NCBI GenBank assembly: GCA_963556195.1 | Contig: OY744517.1 | Coordinates: forward strand, 87,001,714-87,065,713 | DNA length: 64,000 bases | Direction of reading: 5' to 3' | Origin: Sepiola atlantica | Taxonomy: Eukaryota > Mollusca > Cephalopoda > Sepiida > Sepiolidae | Shown here: positions 22,905 to 33,709 of the stretch, in pieces | Layout of the letters: the number at the start of each line of letters is the position of its first letter | Numbering within the stretch: position 1 is the first letter of the stretch | Notes under the pieces: generated by a model | The model's database searches: none | What the model was told of the DNA's origin: nothing | The model's input: only the letters and a program-made list of their open reading frames with translations | Program-made: the position numbers and the translations under genes

Positions 22905-23235
22905 TTCATACCGGTCTAGGATACGCCCTCGACAAACTGTCCGACAGAGTCCAGTCCATCTGAGGTAGGTGGCTTTTTTCTGTCGGATTTAGGTATGGTT
23001 CTGTTCAGCTCTAGGAGGTCCACCCTCCCAGGCTTTACCATCTCTCTTTGAGAAGGGATTAGTTTATTGCTAATCGCTTGAGGCGCCCCTACCAGGGAAT
23101 GCCGGCGGGGCTGTCCAGCCATATTTTGAAGGCTAGAGTGCTCCGCTTCTTGGGTACTGGCTTTTCCTTCAAACCCACCTTCCGACCTTGTGTCACATCT
23201 TCCTGTGGTGGGAGGGAAGTAAATACTAGCTTCAT
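22905..23235 (-). repeat. SINE-like dispersed repeat, copy B
   Basis: Inverse of copy A at 7511-7780: GGTCCACCCTCCCAGGCTTT, TTAGTTTATTGCTAATCG and AGGCGCCCCTACCAGGGAAT are complements of the shared core. Confidence 0.75.
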
Positions 23236-23456
23236 AGAACATGTATGAGGCATAGACAACAACAAGGTTGTGAAAGAGCAACCATTAAGTACACGAACAT
23301 TAAAACAAAGCAATCGTCATATTCGGTTTAACGTCCATTTTACATGATGCCATGCATTAGTTGGCTCTAAGAAATTGACTTCTAAAGTAACCTATATCTG
23401 GCCAGGTCTTTATTTATCTATCTTTCTCTCAGGTCCATTTTTATCACTTCCTCCCA
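23236..23456. other. Non-coding spacer
   Basis: Nothing recognised. Confidence 0.4.
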
Positions 23457-24115
23457 TGTTTCTCTTTGGCTTCCCCTGTGAACTGGCCATGCTACTTCAA
23501 CTGTTCTACATCTACTAACCTAATAACTATCATCCATTCTTTCAACATCGCCATACTATCGAAGTCTACTCTTCTGCACACATCACCCAGATTTAATCTT
23601 GGGTGCTACCAGATCAGGCTGTCTGAAGATACCGGCTTCCTGACTTAAAATGCACAAAACATAAATGTTATTGTTGTTTTCCTTTCCCTTTGCAAAACTC
23701 AATCATGTTCTGCAAAGCCAAAAACAAAAACAGCAATTTTTCGTCTACAAAACAACCAAACCAAACACGATGAATAAATATTTGAAGACATAAAGAACTT
23801 GAAGCATAAACACTTTTACCAAAATGACTGGATTTGGCATTAAATAAGCCGAAAAGGTTTAATATGCCGTAAAACAAAACAACCAAACCAAACACGATAG
23901 AAAAATTATTCGAAGACATAAACAACTTGAAGCATAAAAACTTTTACCAAAATGACCGGATTTGGCATTAAATAACCCGAAAAGGGTTGATATGCCATAA
24001 AACAAAACAACCAAACCAAACCAAACCCAGATTTAATCTTCCTTTTGGGTTATCATAACTAAGCTTATCTTGACAACATATTACACATCCATCGTATCAT
24101 TCTCATATCATTTCT
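23457..24115 (+). repeat. Dispersed repeat, copy 2, split by an insertion
   Basis: Matches 22135-22430 in two pieces (23457-23600 and 24026-24115), interrupted by the 425-bp insert below. Confidence 0.8.
23601..24025 (+). mobile_element. 425-bp retroposed insert with a 15-bp TSD
   Basis: CCCAGATTTAATCTT occurs on both sides (23586-23600 and 24026-24040), and the uninterrupted copy at 22135-22430 shows the empty site. The insert ends in a short (CCAAA)n tail. It has two tandem copies of about 130 bp with GAAGACATAAA, CAACTTGAAGCATAAA and GGATTTGGCATTAAATAA. A 15-bp duplication plus a simple tail fits LINE-driven integration of a 5'-truncated or non-autonomous element. Confidence 0.8.
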
Positions 24116-25338
24116 GTAAAGGACATGGAATAAGTGCAGTTTGACCCAGTAAATTAAATAAAAGCTTCAGTTCGAAATTCCTGAAAGATTAGAGACTATG
24201 AGAAAAGGCATCTGAAGAAAGCCGAAACTTTGTAAACCTAACAACAATCAATCTGAAGACAACAGTCTGAAGCATGTAAATAATAAAAATTTCGTCAGAA
24301 ATGTTGCAGCAGCGAATGCGATCAGACTTTACTTCCAAGTGCTTTGCTCTCACTAATTGGCTCTACCAGCAAATGAGGCAAATATCCAAACATTTATGAG
24401 TTATAGATGTTTGTTTTTCTCTGCGTGTTCTTCGCTAATTTACTTATGTTCACTTTTGCCCTCAGATCTTTAAGTTTAAATCAGATTTTATTCTTGGTAG
24501 ATCTTTTGTTTTTGTTTTCATTGAAGATTTTGAATCAAGTCTCAGATAATTGAATTAATGTGTTTGTTGTTTATTAAAGAGGTCTTCTTCTATAAATTAG
24601 CCATTTCAATAAAACAATGCAAGTCACAAACAGAAACTCAAGTCTGATTTCTACGCCGCGTCTGTACGGAGCTGCCGACGATGTCTATAAAGCTAAACTC
24701 ATTTTCTTAGTTTAAAACAATAACTTTCTGATTACAAAGGTTTGTTTGATTCTTCGAAATTAATCCCTAAAAACTTAGAAAATAGTTAACTAATTTGCAT
24801 ATTGCTGTGCAAAAAGATACTTTATTAATTAATTGTTATTAATTGTTGTAATTGTAATTAATTTTTATTGTTTTTAACGTTTGTTTTGATTTTAATATAA
24901 CTAATAGTTCTGTTTAGGAACATTGTTTTATTTCGTGGGTGAATGTTTAGCAATTCAGAAAATGCCAATGATGATGGGTTCTCCTTCCTGGCTATGCTGG
25001 CACGACAGTTGTTTATGCACTACTATTGTGGTGCTTTCTGGCATATTCTTTGGAGGAACTAACTTGATGTTCAACAAGTTGCGACCCAGCTCCCCACACA
25101 CACACCATCATCCAGGCAAATTGACTTCCTTCATTTCTTTACGGTCACATTTAAAAGATAAATAAATTTATTTGTTCTTTTGTTTTCTTTATGGTTATAT
25201 TTTAAAAATAAAAAAATGTGTATCAAAATTACCAAAAGGTCAATTCTTCCTTTCACTTACTTTAATTATCTTCTAAATTTTACTGTGGATTTATCATTTA
25301 AGTAATAGATAGACATGTTTTAATTTTCATCAGAATGA
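24116..25338. other. AT-rich non-coding stretch
   Basis: No gene recognised. An 80-codon frame at 24923-25165 (contains MMMGSPSWLCWHD) has no motif I know and no supporting context. Confidence 0.4.
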
Positions 25339-25366
25339 CTTTCAATCCCGGCCTGACGCACTAACT

Positions 25367-25422
25367 GGTCTAGCCGCACTGATGAGCTGTCATACAGCGA
25401 AACAGTCTGTATGTGGATGACT
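25367..25422 (+). ncRNA. Hammerhead ribozyme, type I, copy 1
   Basis: Every core residue is present: CTGATGA (25379-25385), GAAA before stem III, and cleavage triplet GTA ending at 25411. Stem II is GCTGT/ACAGC with loop CAT. Stem III is ACA/TGT with loop GTC. Stem I is CCGCA/TGTGG (one G-U pair), then a small internal loop and a GGTC/GACT extension. Predicted self-cleavage between 25411 and 25412. The minimal stem III and irregular stem I match retroelement-borne type I hammerheads. Confidence 0.85.
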
Positions 25423-25570
25423 ATATGAAGCTCCCTCCCTGGGTAGAGCTTATTTGTAAGAATATCGCCAACTGCCATTAGCTTTAAAGCATAGCGCATT
25501 AGGTAAAACTAATTCGAGCTCCCGGCACTTGCAATGTTTACATTGAGATATTACTTACATTCAGTCAGTG

Positions 25571-25634
25571 TCGTATGATAGCGTAGGGGTAGGATCGCCG
25601 ACCATCAGCTCGACAGTTAAGTTTCAATCCCGGC
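25571..25634 (+). promoter_or_regulatory. tRNA-derived pol III promoter-like region
   Basis: A-box-like TAGCGTAGGGGTAGG and B-box-like GTTTCAATCCC with tRNA-like spacing. No CCA end or convincing cloverleaf, so it is read as a SINE head and not as a tRNA gene. Confidence 0.55.
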
Positions 25635-25648
25635 TTGAGTCACTAACT

Positions 25649-25700
25649 GGTCTAGCCGCACTGATGAGCTGTGATACAGCGAAACAGTCTGTATGTGGAT

Positions 25701-25704
<4 letters not shown>
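25649..25704 (+). ncRNA. Hammerhead ribozyme, type I, copy 2
   Basis: Identical to copy 1 except for loop II (GAT instead of CAT); stems and core are unchanged. Predicted cleavage is after 25693. Cleavage at both sites would release a 282-nt unit. Confidence 0.85.

Positions 25705-25740
<36 letters not shown>
25705..25740. repeat. (TA)n microsatellite
   Basis: Abuts the hammerhead unit. Confidence 0.95.
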
Positions 25741-25744
<4 letters not shown>

Positions 25745-26470
25745 AAGGAAGGATGAGGGTAATCCGACGTAATGGGAAATGAAAAAAGGAAAACCCAAAA
25801 GATGTTTTTCTAATTTTTTATGTATTCATCAACGTTTCGTCTTTATTTGTAAAACTTTCTCAGGGTGATAATTTTAAGAAATATATGTATGCGTGTGCAT
25901 ATATCTAATATAACAAGTTATCTTGCCTGATTTTAGAATTTAGACCTCAATAGCATCATGTGTGACACAGCCTAGCATACATGTCTTTTTTCCTTCCAGC
26001 ATGTTTTTTTTACAACAAAATATGTCTTTGCCTTTAGTTTTTTTAATAAAAAATATTCTGATTAGGAAGATTGTTACGGTGGCAAAATTTTAAATGAGAC
26101 AAAAATGGGAGAAAATCACATTAACTGAAGAACACAAAGCAAGAAACTTTTTATCACCATGTCCTAGTGACACTGTGTCTAAACACTTACATCTACATAA
26201 GCTCTATCCCATATATTGAGCACTGTCTCCAATAAATATAGCAATTGATACAAATATATTTATTAATATACCGCCTCTTGCAAAATCAGTAAAATACTCT
26301 CATTTTATTTATATCCATCCACTTACATGAAAACAATCAATTTGATTACCCCCTAAAAATATCCTTACTCTCCACACAGCACAAGTTAATCCTAATAGAT
26401 GAAATAGAGAAGAGTCCTAGGCGGCACTTTTAAGCATAGGATAACAAACAACGATCTATATAGATTACTG
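25741..26470. other. Non-coding stretch with one Penelope-like end motif
   Basis: At about 25825-25868 the minus strand reads CCTGAGAAAG then AGACGAAACGTTGATG, a degenerate hammerhead-like end of the kind associated with Penelope-like elements. The rest is AT-rich and unassigned. Confidence 0.4.
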
Positions 26471-26474
26471 AGTT

Positions 26475-26960
26475 TGTAGCAGTTACCTCCTCCTTTCAAA
26501 CATAACTGCACCGGTTGGCCGTTAGGTGTCGCTTTTTCACCGACAGGTGGCGCTGAAAAGCGACAGTAGAGTTATCTGCCCTTCTGATTATAAAAACCGA
26601 TGTAAACGGAAAATCACTCTCTTCTCTATTCAATTGGCCTCGCTGAACGACGCCTAGACACCAGCACTCCGTCAACACGTGTTCAACAACGGTAAGAGTT
26701 CTCAACTCATTTTCTTTGTATACGGTTTTCAAGGACTTTCCCACGCCGGACTCATTTCTTCACATACTCTTTTCAAGAACTGTTTTCTATCGACACACAT
26801 ACATACACCACACACGTCATCATCTCACATGCACACACGTTCAATAAACCTTATTTGAACTACCTCCTTTTGTTTGTTAATTATTACTCTGTTTTTGCAT
26901 GCTACAATTGCTTGATTTTATGAACTTGCTTATAGTCGGGAACACGACCCGATTCCAACA
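26475..26960 (+). mobile_element. Solo LTR, 486 bp, TSD AGTT
   Basis: Begins TGTAGCAGTTACC and ends GATTCCAACA, with AGTT at 26471-26474 and 26961-26964. Same family as the LTRs of 3386-6495, in the opposite orientation. It keeps the TATAAAAACC (about 26591) and CAATAAACC (about 26842) signals. Confidence 0.9.
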
Positions 26961-26964
26961 AGTT

Positions 26965-27460
26965 AAATAATCGTAGTGCTCACAGCCAAAAGGTTAAGAT
27001 TCATTGCGTATTTGTGTAGGAGGAAGCAAGAGTCGATATGCCAACTGCTGATGTGGGAACCAAAACTGGGAAAAGAGAAAAGAGGGAGGTCAGCAATTAC
27101 ATAGGTTAACCAGTAAAAAAAATGACAATGATCTGTCGAAAGAGGGACGAAAAAAAACGATATGGAAGACCGTAAAATATGGAATAGTGTAGTCAATGAT
27201 GTCAGATTGAAATAAGTAACGAACTATTTAGAATCTAAAAGTTAGTTTGAAGTATAAGATGTTCAAGCAATCTAAAATTAGGAATGCTTCATCATCTTTT
27301 TAAGAAGAGTGTAACACAAATCACATTTTTTAAATAAATAATGATAATCTTAACAACTTAATAACAAAAGAAAACTTTGGATTTAAAACTAGAAAGGCGC
27401 CATAAAAACTTGATGAATGTTCAAGACATATTCAGTAATTTTCCCTATATTTGGGGGATG
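26965..27460. other. Non-coding stretch
   Basis: AT-rich; nothing recognised. Confidence 0.45.
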
Positions 27461-27690
27461 AGGAATTTTCAGTATCATCTCAAATTCTCAGACTAGTATC
27501 CTCATCGTTGTTGTTGTTATCACAACGTTTCGGACATTTTCCCATTCTTCTGTTTTAATTCGAATTCGGGAACTGACATGGAATTTTGAATCCATACCTT
27601 TATTGGAGTCCTCAGATTATACGTTTCGCATAGGACGTCGCTAGTCTCTCTCCACTCTCTCGTCACTTGAAGCTGAGTTTCAATCCCTGG
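27461..27690. repeat. Diverged relative of the MITE at 47121
   Basis: Shares the layout CTCATC...TCACAACGTTT...GAATTCGGGAA with 47121-47230 and ends in tRNA-like GTTTCAATCCCTGG. One-sided and diverged. Confidence 0.4.
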
Positions 27691-27715
27691 TTCTCACTTG
27701 TAAAACATTAACAGC

Positions 27716-27945
27716 AAAAGCTTGCTTTGCAACCGCAGCAAAAAAGCTTGCTTTGCAACCGCAGCAAAAAAAGCTTGCTTTGCAACCGCAGCAAAAAAGC
27801 TTGCTTTGCAACCGCAGCAAAAAAAGCTTGCTTTGCAACCGCAGCAAAAAAGCTTGCTTTGCAACCGCAGCAAAAAAAGCTTGCTTTGCAACTGCAGCAA
27901 AAAAAGCTTGCTTTGCAACCGCAACAAAAAAAAGCTTGCTGTTTT
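27716..27945. repeat. 26-27-bp minisatellite, about 8.5 copies
   Basis: Unit contains AAGCTTGCTTTGCAACCGC followed by AGCAAAAA. A-tract length varies, so all frames on both strands give repetitive low-complexity peptides, which I do not regard as genes. Confidence 0.95.
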
Positions 27946-29165
27946 TCCTCCATGTGTCTAGCGTCAGGCGAAATTTCTGTGATCATAACTTATTTGCAAG
28001 GGCTTACCGCATGTGGAACACATTGCTGCAGGACTACTCCACTGCAGATTTGAACATGATCGTTATCAAACTCAATGTCAGCAGATTCCTGTCATAGACT
28101 GTTGCCTTGAGTACTCAAACTTAGTTCATTCCATCAATCATCCTCAATGTTCTCATGAGGTTCTTTATCTTTGAATTAGTCGCTGGAAGAACGTTCAGTT
28201 TATATATGTGAGAAAAAACGTATTTTTACTCAGTGAAAAGTGCAGAAAGTTGCATTGGTACGAAGAAAAGGAAACAGTAATCATATATTAATTGAACAAT
28301 TTTACTTATGCAAGTAATAAAAAATGATGCACAAAACGGTGTGTGTAAATAGTAAAAGGTTAATATATTATAAGTGTTTATAGGGTGTAGTATCCATCAG
28401 AACAGATACTACACTTCAATCCCAGCCAAAAGGCCAAGAGGCAATTGACCAGGACAAAAACTGATTGTGATTAAACAGTTAGAAGAAGAAAAGAAAGTTA
28501 ATGTTATCGTGTATGTGGAAGTTATCACATTCAATTCTGATATCTAATATTCTGACAGTAATTTAACACAGGCCAACTTACATCCAAATAGATTCATGAC
28601 AAGTTGATCATAACCAATTGAGGTGTTAAGTCAACAACAACCTATATAATGATTTAAAAGTTATATTTACAGCAGATTCATTGTAGTATAATGATTTATA
28701 AATTTTAATTGCACCATATCCATTGTCGTTAGTACGTAAAAAATAAAGAATCATTTTATTTAAACAATTATAATGGACATTCTGCTCTCAAATAAATACT
28801 TTCATCTCAGAAGGTCTAGAAGTGGAAAACTGTTTAAGATGGATTCTTCAAACAAAAAATATTTGTGTGAGTACACACCTGATACCATCTGAACAAATTT
28901 TAAAATAAAATAATACGCAGATCATTGCGCATGTTGGTATATGCTCTTAGCCAATCAGATAATTGCGCACGTGTTTGTAACCGTGTGACTGGTACTTTTT
29001 TTCTTAAAACCAAAAATAGAATTGATAAAAGTTTACAGTTTTAGAAATATTCTTGACTGATAACATTTACCTCAGTTCTCAAGACGTTTAATTTTACCTC
29101 CAAATATAAAGAAAAGTCTATTCACATAAGTAATTGTATTTGATATCAAATAATTATAAAATCTG
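27946..29165. other. Non-coding stretch with one SINE module
   Basis: At 28383-28440 the GTAGTATCCATCAGAACAG module of the copy A repeat family occurs alone. Otherwise AT-rich, with no gene recognised. Confidence 0.5.
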
Positions 29166-29280
29166 TAGACAAATTACCTTGCTGCCCAACTCCCCACACA
29201 GGTTTCCATCAAGCTCCTTCGGCTTCACTCGCAATATGCTTTGTTTAGGTTGAATAAAAGTTAAAAATAAATAAATAAAA
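29166..29280 (+). repeat. Possible LINE 3'-end fragment
   Basis: TTGTTTAGGTTGAATAAAAGTT resembles the 3' end of the LINE remnant near 52015-52040. It is followed by (AAAT)n-like sequence, which could be a tail. Confidence 0.35.
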
Positions 29281-29329
29281 AATCTTCTGTATAACTCTTT
29301 CCTACCTAACACAGCTTGAGTAGGTGTTG

Positions 29330-29612
29330 TTCATACTAGTGTAGGATGCATCCTTGACACTCAGTCTAACAGTAGCCTTGCTTTTGTCAGGCTGAGGTAT
29401 GATTCTGTTCAGTCTTTGGAGGTCCACCCTTCCAGACTTTACCTTCTCTTTTTGAAAAGGGGTTAGTTTATTGCACATCGCCTGGGGTATCACTATCTGA
29501 GAATGCTGTTCAGGAATGTTTTTGTAGGGCAGACTGCACTTCTCTGAGAGTGGTGGCATTTCAAACCTCACCTGACCTTATGTCTAACTTCACACAGAGG
29601 AGGTAAATAAAT
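29330..29612 (-). repeat. SINE-like dispersed repeat, copy C
   Basis: Inverse and more diverged: GGAGGTCCACCCTTCCAGAC and GGGTTAGTTTATTGC match the complement of the shared core. Confidence 0.65.
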
Positions 29613-29621
29613 ACCTTTGAA

Positions 29622-30303
29622 CTGTACTACTAAGTTAGTAATACTAACTAGTAAATCACTCACTCTTATATAACACATTTTATTACTAAGTTAGTAATAT
29701 TAACTAGTAAATCACTCACTCTTATATAACACATTTTATTACTAAGTTAGTAATACTAACAAGTAAATCACTCACTCTTATATAACACATTTTATTACTA
29801 AGTTAGTAATACTGACTAGTAAATCACTCACTCTTATATAACACATTTTATTACTAAGTTAGTAATATTAACTAGAAAATCACTCACTCTTATATAACAC
29901 ATTTTATTACTAAGTTAGTAATACTAACAAGTAAATCACTCACTCTTATATAACACATTTTATTACTAAGTTAGTAATACTGACTAGTAAATCACTCACT
30001 CTTATATAACACATTTTATTACTAAGTTAGTAATATTAACTAGTAAATCACTCACTCTTATATAACACATTTTATTACTAAGTTAGTAATACTAACAAGT
30101 AAATCACTCACTCTTATATAACACATTTTATTACTAAGTTAGTAATACTGACTAGTAAATCACTCACTCTTATATAACACATTTTATTACTAAGTTAGTA
30201 ATACTAACAAGTAAATCACTCACTCTTATATAACACATTTTATTACTAAGTTAGTAATATTAACTAATAAATCACTCACTCTTACATAACACATTTTATT
30301 ATT
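29622..30303. repeat. 56-bp satellite with a trimer higher-order repeat
   Basis: Twelve tandem copies of TACTAAGTTAGTAATA... plus AAATCACTCACTCTTATAT. Three variants at the central site (ATTAACTAGT, ACTAACAAGT, ACTGACTAGT) recur in the fixed order A-B-C, giving a 168-bp period, with one unit lost near the 3' end. Confidence 0.93.
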
Positions 30304-31337
30304 AATAGATATTTATTAGCAACAAAATCTGTATATTTTTGTATACGAAAAAGAAAGTTCCCAAAAGTGCAAGCATATATTCCGTTTTTAATGTTTTTAA
30401 TTTTATTCACAACGCCACACTTATTGAACCGACAACATATTAAACTCTATGACCGTTTTTTATTGGTCCCAAGTTAAGAAATAATAATGAAGAAAACGTG
30501 CTTTGCTATTAAGTGTTCTTTGATAAAAAGCAAAAGGCTTGCTAAATGAAAGAAAATTAAAAAGTAAATACAGGACTAGGAAGAAACACAATCAGGAAAA
30601 CATGAACGAGAAGTCAAGTAGCCCCAACTGATTTCTTCAATTTTAATTAAAATTCTTGGGAGCGAAAATAAAAATTTAAATTCTCAAGGATGAATTGAAA
30701 AAGAAAAGGTGTAGAATGAATTAATGAAGGATAGTCACTTATGGTGGTGTCAACAAGGAAACAGTGGAAGAAAGAGAGAAAGAGAGAGAGAAAAAGGAAT
30801 TTATATGTAGAAAAAATGAAGAGATGAAGAATTAATATAAACTTGTTTTAGGCCAGTGTTGACTAGACACAAGCCATTTGACTGGTAAACCTGAAGTAAA
30901 GGAAAGAATAAAATTAGAAATGAAGGAAGAAAAAAAGAGGAAGAAAGAGAGAGAAGGAGGAGAAATAGAAAAGGAAAGAAAGGGAAGCGGGAAGGAAGAG
31001 AAGAAAATAAGGGGGAAGAAGGTAGGGAAGAAAGAGAAAGAGAGAGATAAGAAGAAAAAGGAGAGAGACAACAACAAAGGGAGAGATTGAAAGTTGGGAG
31101 GGGGAGAGAGAAAGTAGGAAGGGGAAGAGAGAAAGTAGGGAGATGGAGAGGAAATAATTTGAATCATCTCAACTATAAAGATATATTCTTATTGGGGAAT
31201 AAATGTATTAAAAAGAAACATATGCCAAAAACAGTCTTATTTGATCAGCAGTCTTTCTTAATTCCTGACCAACATTCCTGATTTTAATAATAAAATATGG
31301 TTGCATGTCTAAGTAAAATCATTAGCAAGACAATTAG

Positions 31338-31338
<1 letters not shown>
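30304..31338. other. Non-coding, with a GA-rich segment
   Basis: About 30770-31150 is purine-rich (GAAAGAGAGA-like), and its frames are low complexity. Nothing else recognised. Confidence 0.55.
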
Positions 31339-31411
<73 letters not shown>

Positions 31412-31659
31412 AATATAAGAGACAACTCATGTCTAGATATCCTTTGGTAGATCTTTTCAATAGTCTGAATTAGGATCTTAGTTTCGGAGGGGAATTGGCT
31501 GATGAATTTGCCATAGTTTGGATGTGTCTTCCAAGTACTTTCAAACCCATCTAAAATTAAGATCCTAATTCGGACTATTGAAAGGATCTACCAAAGGATA
31601 TGGAGACATGAGTTGTCTCTAATATTCAACAATACTTGCCTGCAAGAGAAGATGCTGCC

Positions 31660-31709
<50 letters not shown>
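31339..31709. mobile_element. Hairpin element between two (TA)n tracts
   Basis: Inverted arms 31405-31480 and 31558-31634 (GATCTACCAAAGGATAT pairs with ATATCCTTTGGTAGATC) with a 77-bp loop, flanked by long (TA)n on both sides. Possibly a fold-back MITE with TA target preference. No terminal transposase signal can be tested here. Confidence 0.6.
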
Positions 31710-31711
<2 letters not shown>

Positions 31712-31766
31712 GGTTTGTGACATAATAATACACATTCAAAAACCCAACACAAACATTCACAATAAA

Positions 31767-32024
31767 AAAGATTTAAACTGTACCTCCAAAAATGTTATCT
31801 ATGTACTAGAGTGCATAGCATGCAACGAATCGTATATAGGCGCCACCAAAACACTTAATAATAGAGTTTCTTTACATAAAAGCAACATAAAAATCAATTA
31901 AAATAGAAAGTTGTTTGTCTCTCAACATGTGCACTCGTGCAGCGGAGGTAAATTTCAAATTATGCCCATCTTCCAAACCCAAAACTACTCATATCTTCTA
32001 ACACAAAAAAAACTTTATATCTAA
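31767..32024 (+). pseudogene. Penelope-like GIY-YIG endonuclease fragment
   Basis: The frame reads KDLNCTSKNVIYVLECIACN followed by ESYIGATKTLNNRVSLHKSN. The Y...YIG spacing and CxxC-like Cys pair are characteristic of the GIY-YIG endonuclease at the C-terminus of Penelope-like elements. One stop follows KIN, then the frame continues with FVSQHVHSCSGGKFQIMPIF. There is no reverse transcriptase nearby, so this is a truncated remnant. Intact, the domain would nick DNA to prime reverse transcription. Confidence 0.7.
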
Positions 32025-32179
32025 ATTTAATCCAGCATTAAAAAATAATAAAACTAATCAGACAACATGCGGACCTCACGCATCTACATACATATAAGAA
32101 CGAAGGTACATACATGTATAGATGGGAACCCATATGCATCCACATGCATGTGCGCATCCACATACATAGAACGGATAGG

Positions 32180-32356
32180 GGGTAGGCGTGCATGTGTGTG
32201 TGTATGTACATACATACATGCAAAAATTGATGTGGGTGCATGTGTGTGTCTGTCTATCAATCTGTCTGTCCATTCATCATTTATCCTTTTATCCATCTAT
32301 CTATATATGTACCCATTTGTCTATCCATCCATCCATCTACCTATCTACTTACCTAC

Positions 32357-32395
<39 letters not shown>

Positions 32396-32580
32396 CTTAT
32401 CGATCTATCTATCCACTCTTCTACCTATCTATCTATATACTTATCTGTCTATCTATCGATCCATACACCTACCAATTCTATTCTATCTATCTATCTCCCT
32501 ACCTACTTATCTATCTATCTATTTGTGTCCACTTGAATTCTACATATATACAGGACTGTTCCCTCTGACGTTTATTTCCG

Positions 32581-32646
<66 letters not shown>
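32180..32646. repeat. Microsatellite cluster: (CTAT)n, (CT)n(TA)n
   Basis: A degenerate CTAT/CATC tract at about 32262-32530, then (CT)n and (TA)n at 32581-32646. The frames of up to 210 codons here are repeat translations. Confidence 0.92.
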
Positions 32647-32648
<2 letters not shown>

Positions 32649-32759
32649 CGAGATACAACACAGTTTGTTGTTATAGATCACTTTCGCTGCTCATTGTAAA
32701 AATACCCGCCGACTCGGTATTTACAACGTTAAATTCCTCCTTAATTATTAGCTAATTTG

Positions 32760-32880
32760 CGGCGGCCAACGGAGGAATGCTCTTGACTACGAATCAGTAG
32801 CGATTTGTGATCAGAGTTCGAGCCCGTCGACCGTCGGAAATTAACTTCCTGCACTAAAGATTGAATTAGCATGAAACATC
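32760..32880 (+). repeat. tRNA-like SINE fragment
   Basis: GAGTTCGAGCCCGTCGACC gives a B-box-like motif after CTTGACTACGAATCAGTAG. The head is recognisable but the A box is unclear. Confidence 0.4.
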
Positions 32881-32920
32881 GTCTGTAGGTAATAAATAAT
32901 TAATATTTATTTATAAATAT

Positions 32921-32934
32921 TATATATATATATG

Positions 32935-32984
<50 letters not shown>

Positions 32985-32995
32985 AGTGTGCGCGC

Positions 32996-33029
<34 letters not shown>

Positions 33030-33088
33030 ATGTATGTATGTATGTATGTATGTATGTATGTATGTATGTATGTATGTATGTATGTATG
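32921..33088. repeat. (TA)n, (TG)n and (GTAT)n microsatellites
   Basis: Consecutive TA, TG and about 19 GTAT copies. All local frames are simple-repeat translations. Confidence 0.97.
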
Positions 33089-33387
33089 GACGGAGACAGA
33101 CGCACATGTGTACATGCAGGGTGCAGACCATAGCTAGCCATGCACACACACGCAGACAGACAGAGTGCCGACAAAGTCATAAAATTTGAAGACCAATTTT
33201 AAGCATTCTGGACAAAGTGTACTCAACCGCCGCACACGAAGATGACCGGAAAAATAAAAGTCAAAATCACACATATTTATAAAACCCCCAAAAAACTATG
33301 AAAACACATACACTCACACACACGCACATACGCGCGCACATGCGCAGAAACATCAAACTGTCAAAAATAAAACATTTTTTCAAATGG

Positions 33388-33438
33388 AATATATATCTGA
33401 AGAGAGCAAGCAGGAAAGCTCGAAACGCGTTATAAAAT
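33388..33438 (+). ncRNA. Hammerhead-like motif
   Basis: CTGAAGA (33397-33403), stem II GAGC/GCTC with a 10-nt loop, then GAAAC at 33422 and a GTT cleavage-type triplet. The core is canonical. Stem III would be only two pairs, and stem I (TAT/ATA) is weak, so activity is doubtful. Similar motifs are known at Penelope-like element ends. Confidence 0.45.
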
Positions 33439-33539
33439 CACAAAATTATAAAATGATAAAATAATAATGGTTGAAAAAAGTTTTTTACAAATGTTGGTAG
33501 CCTCACTTTTAATATATATATATACATATTTTTTTTAAA

Positions 33540-33709
33540 CGTGGGAAATAACAAGGCATCTGATTGGTTAATTAGTTAGACTAAATACCACGTGGATATA
33601 TAAAAACAATAAGTAACAAAAAAAAACCCGTGTACTTAGTATGATGATTCCCTGCAGGGATGAAACGCCAACGCCTCTGTGTAGCTTAATTTCTAGAAAT
33701 ATATTTTCA

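Larger units (their letters stand above)
25339..25706 (+). mobile_element. Partial dimer of a 282-bp tRNA-like/hammerhead unit (retrozyme-like SINE)
   Basis: Two copies of an 85-bp block (TTTCAATCCCGG through GGATGACTATAT) lie 282 bp apart. Each holds a complete type I hammerhead motif. The full second unit also has a tRNA-derived promoter region just upstream (A-box-like TAGCGTAGGGGTAGG, B-box-like GTTTCAATCCC). The first unit starts in its B box. Tandem units with one self-cleaving motif each are the hallmark of retrozymes, small non-autonomous retroelements that make circular RNAs in plants and animals. A pol III-type head on such a unit would make it SINE-like. The 3' end runs into (TA)n. 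Confidence 0.8.

Noticed and set aside
24923..25165. 80-codon frame as a small secreted or membrane protein
   Set aside because: It has a hydrophobic patch but no clear signal peptide, splice context or homologue I can name.
27694..28097. Lys/Gln/Leu-rich frames on both strands
   Set aside because: They come from the 26-27-bp minisatellite; varying A-tract lengths open several frames.
32067..32699. 210-residue frame rich in Tyr/Leu/Ile/Ser
   Set aside because: It is the translation of CTAT/CT/TA microsatellites.
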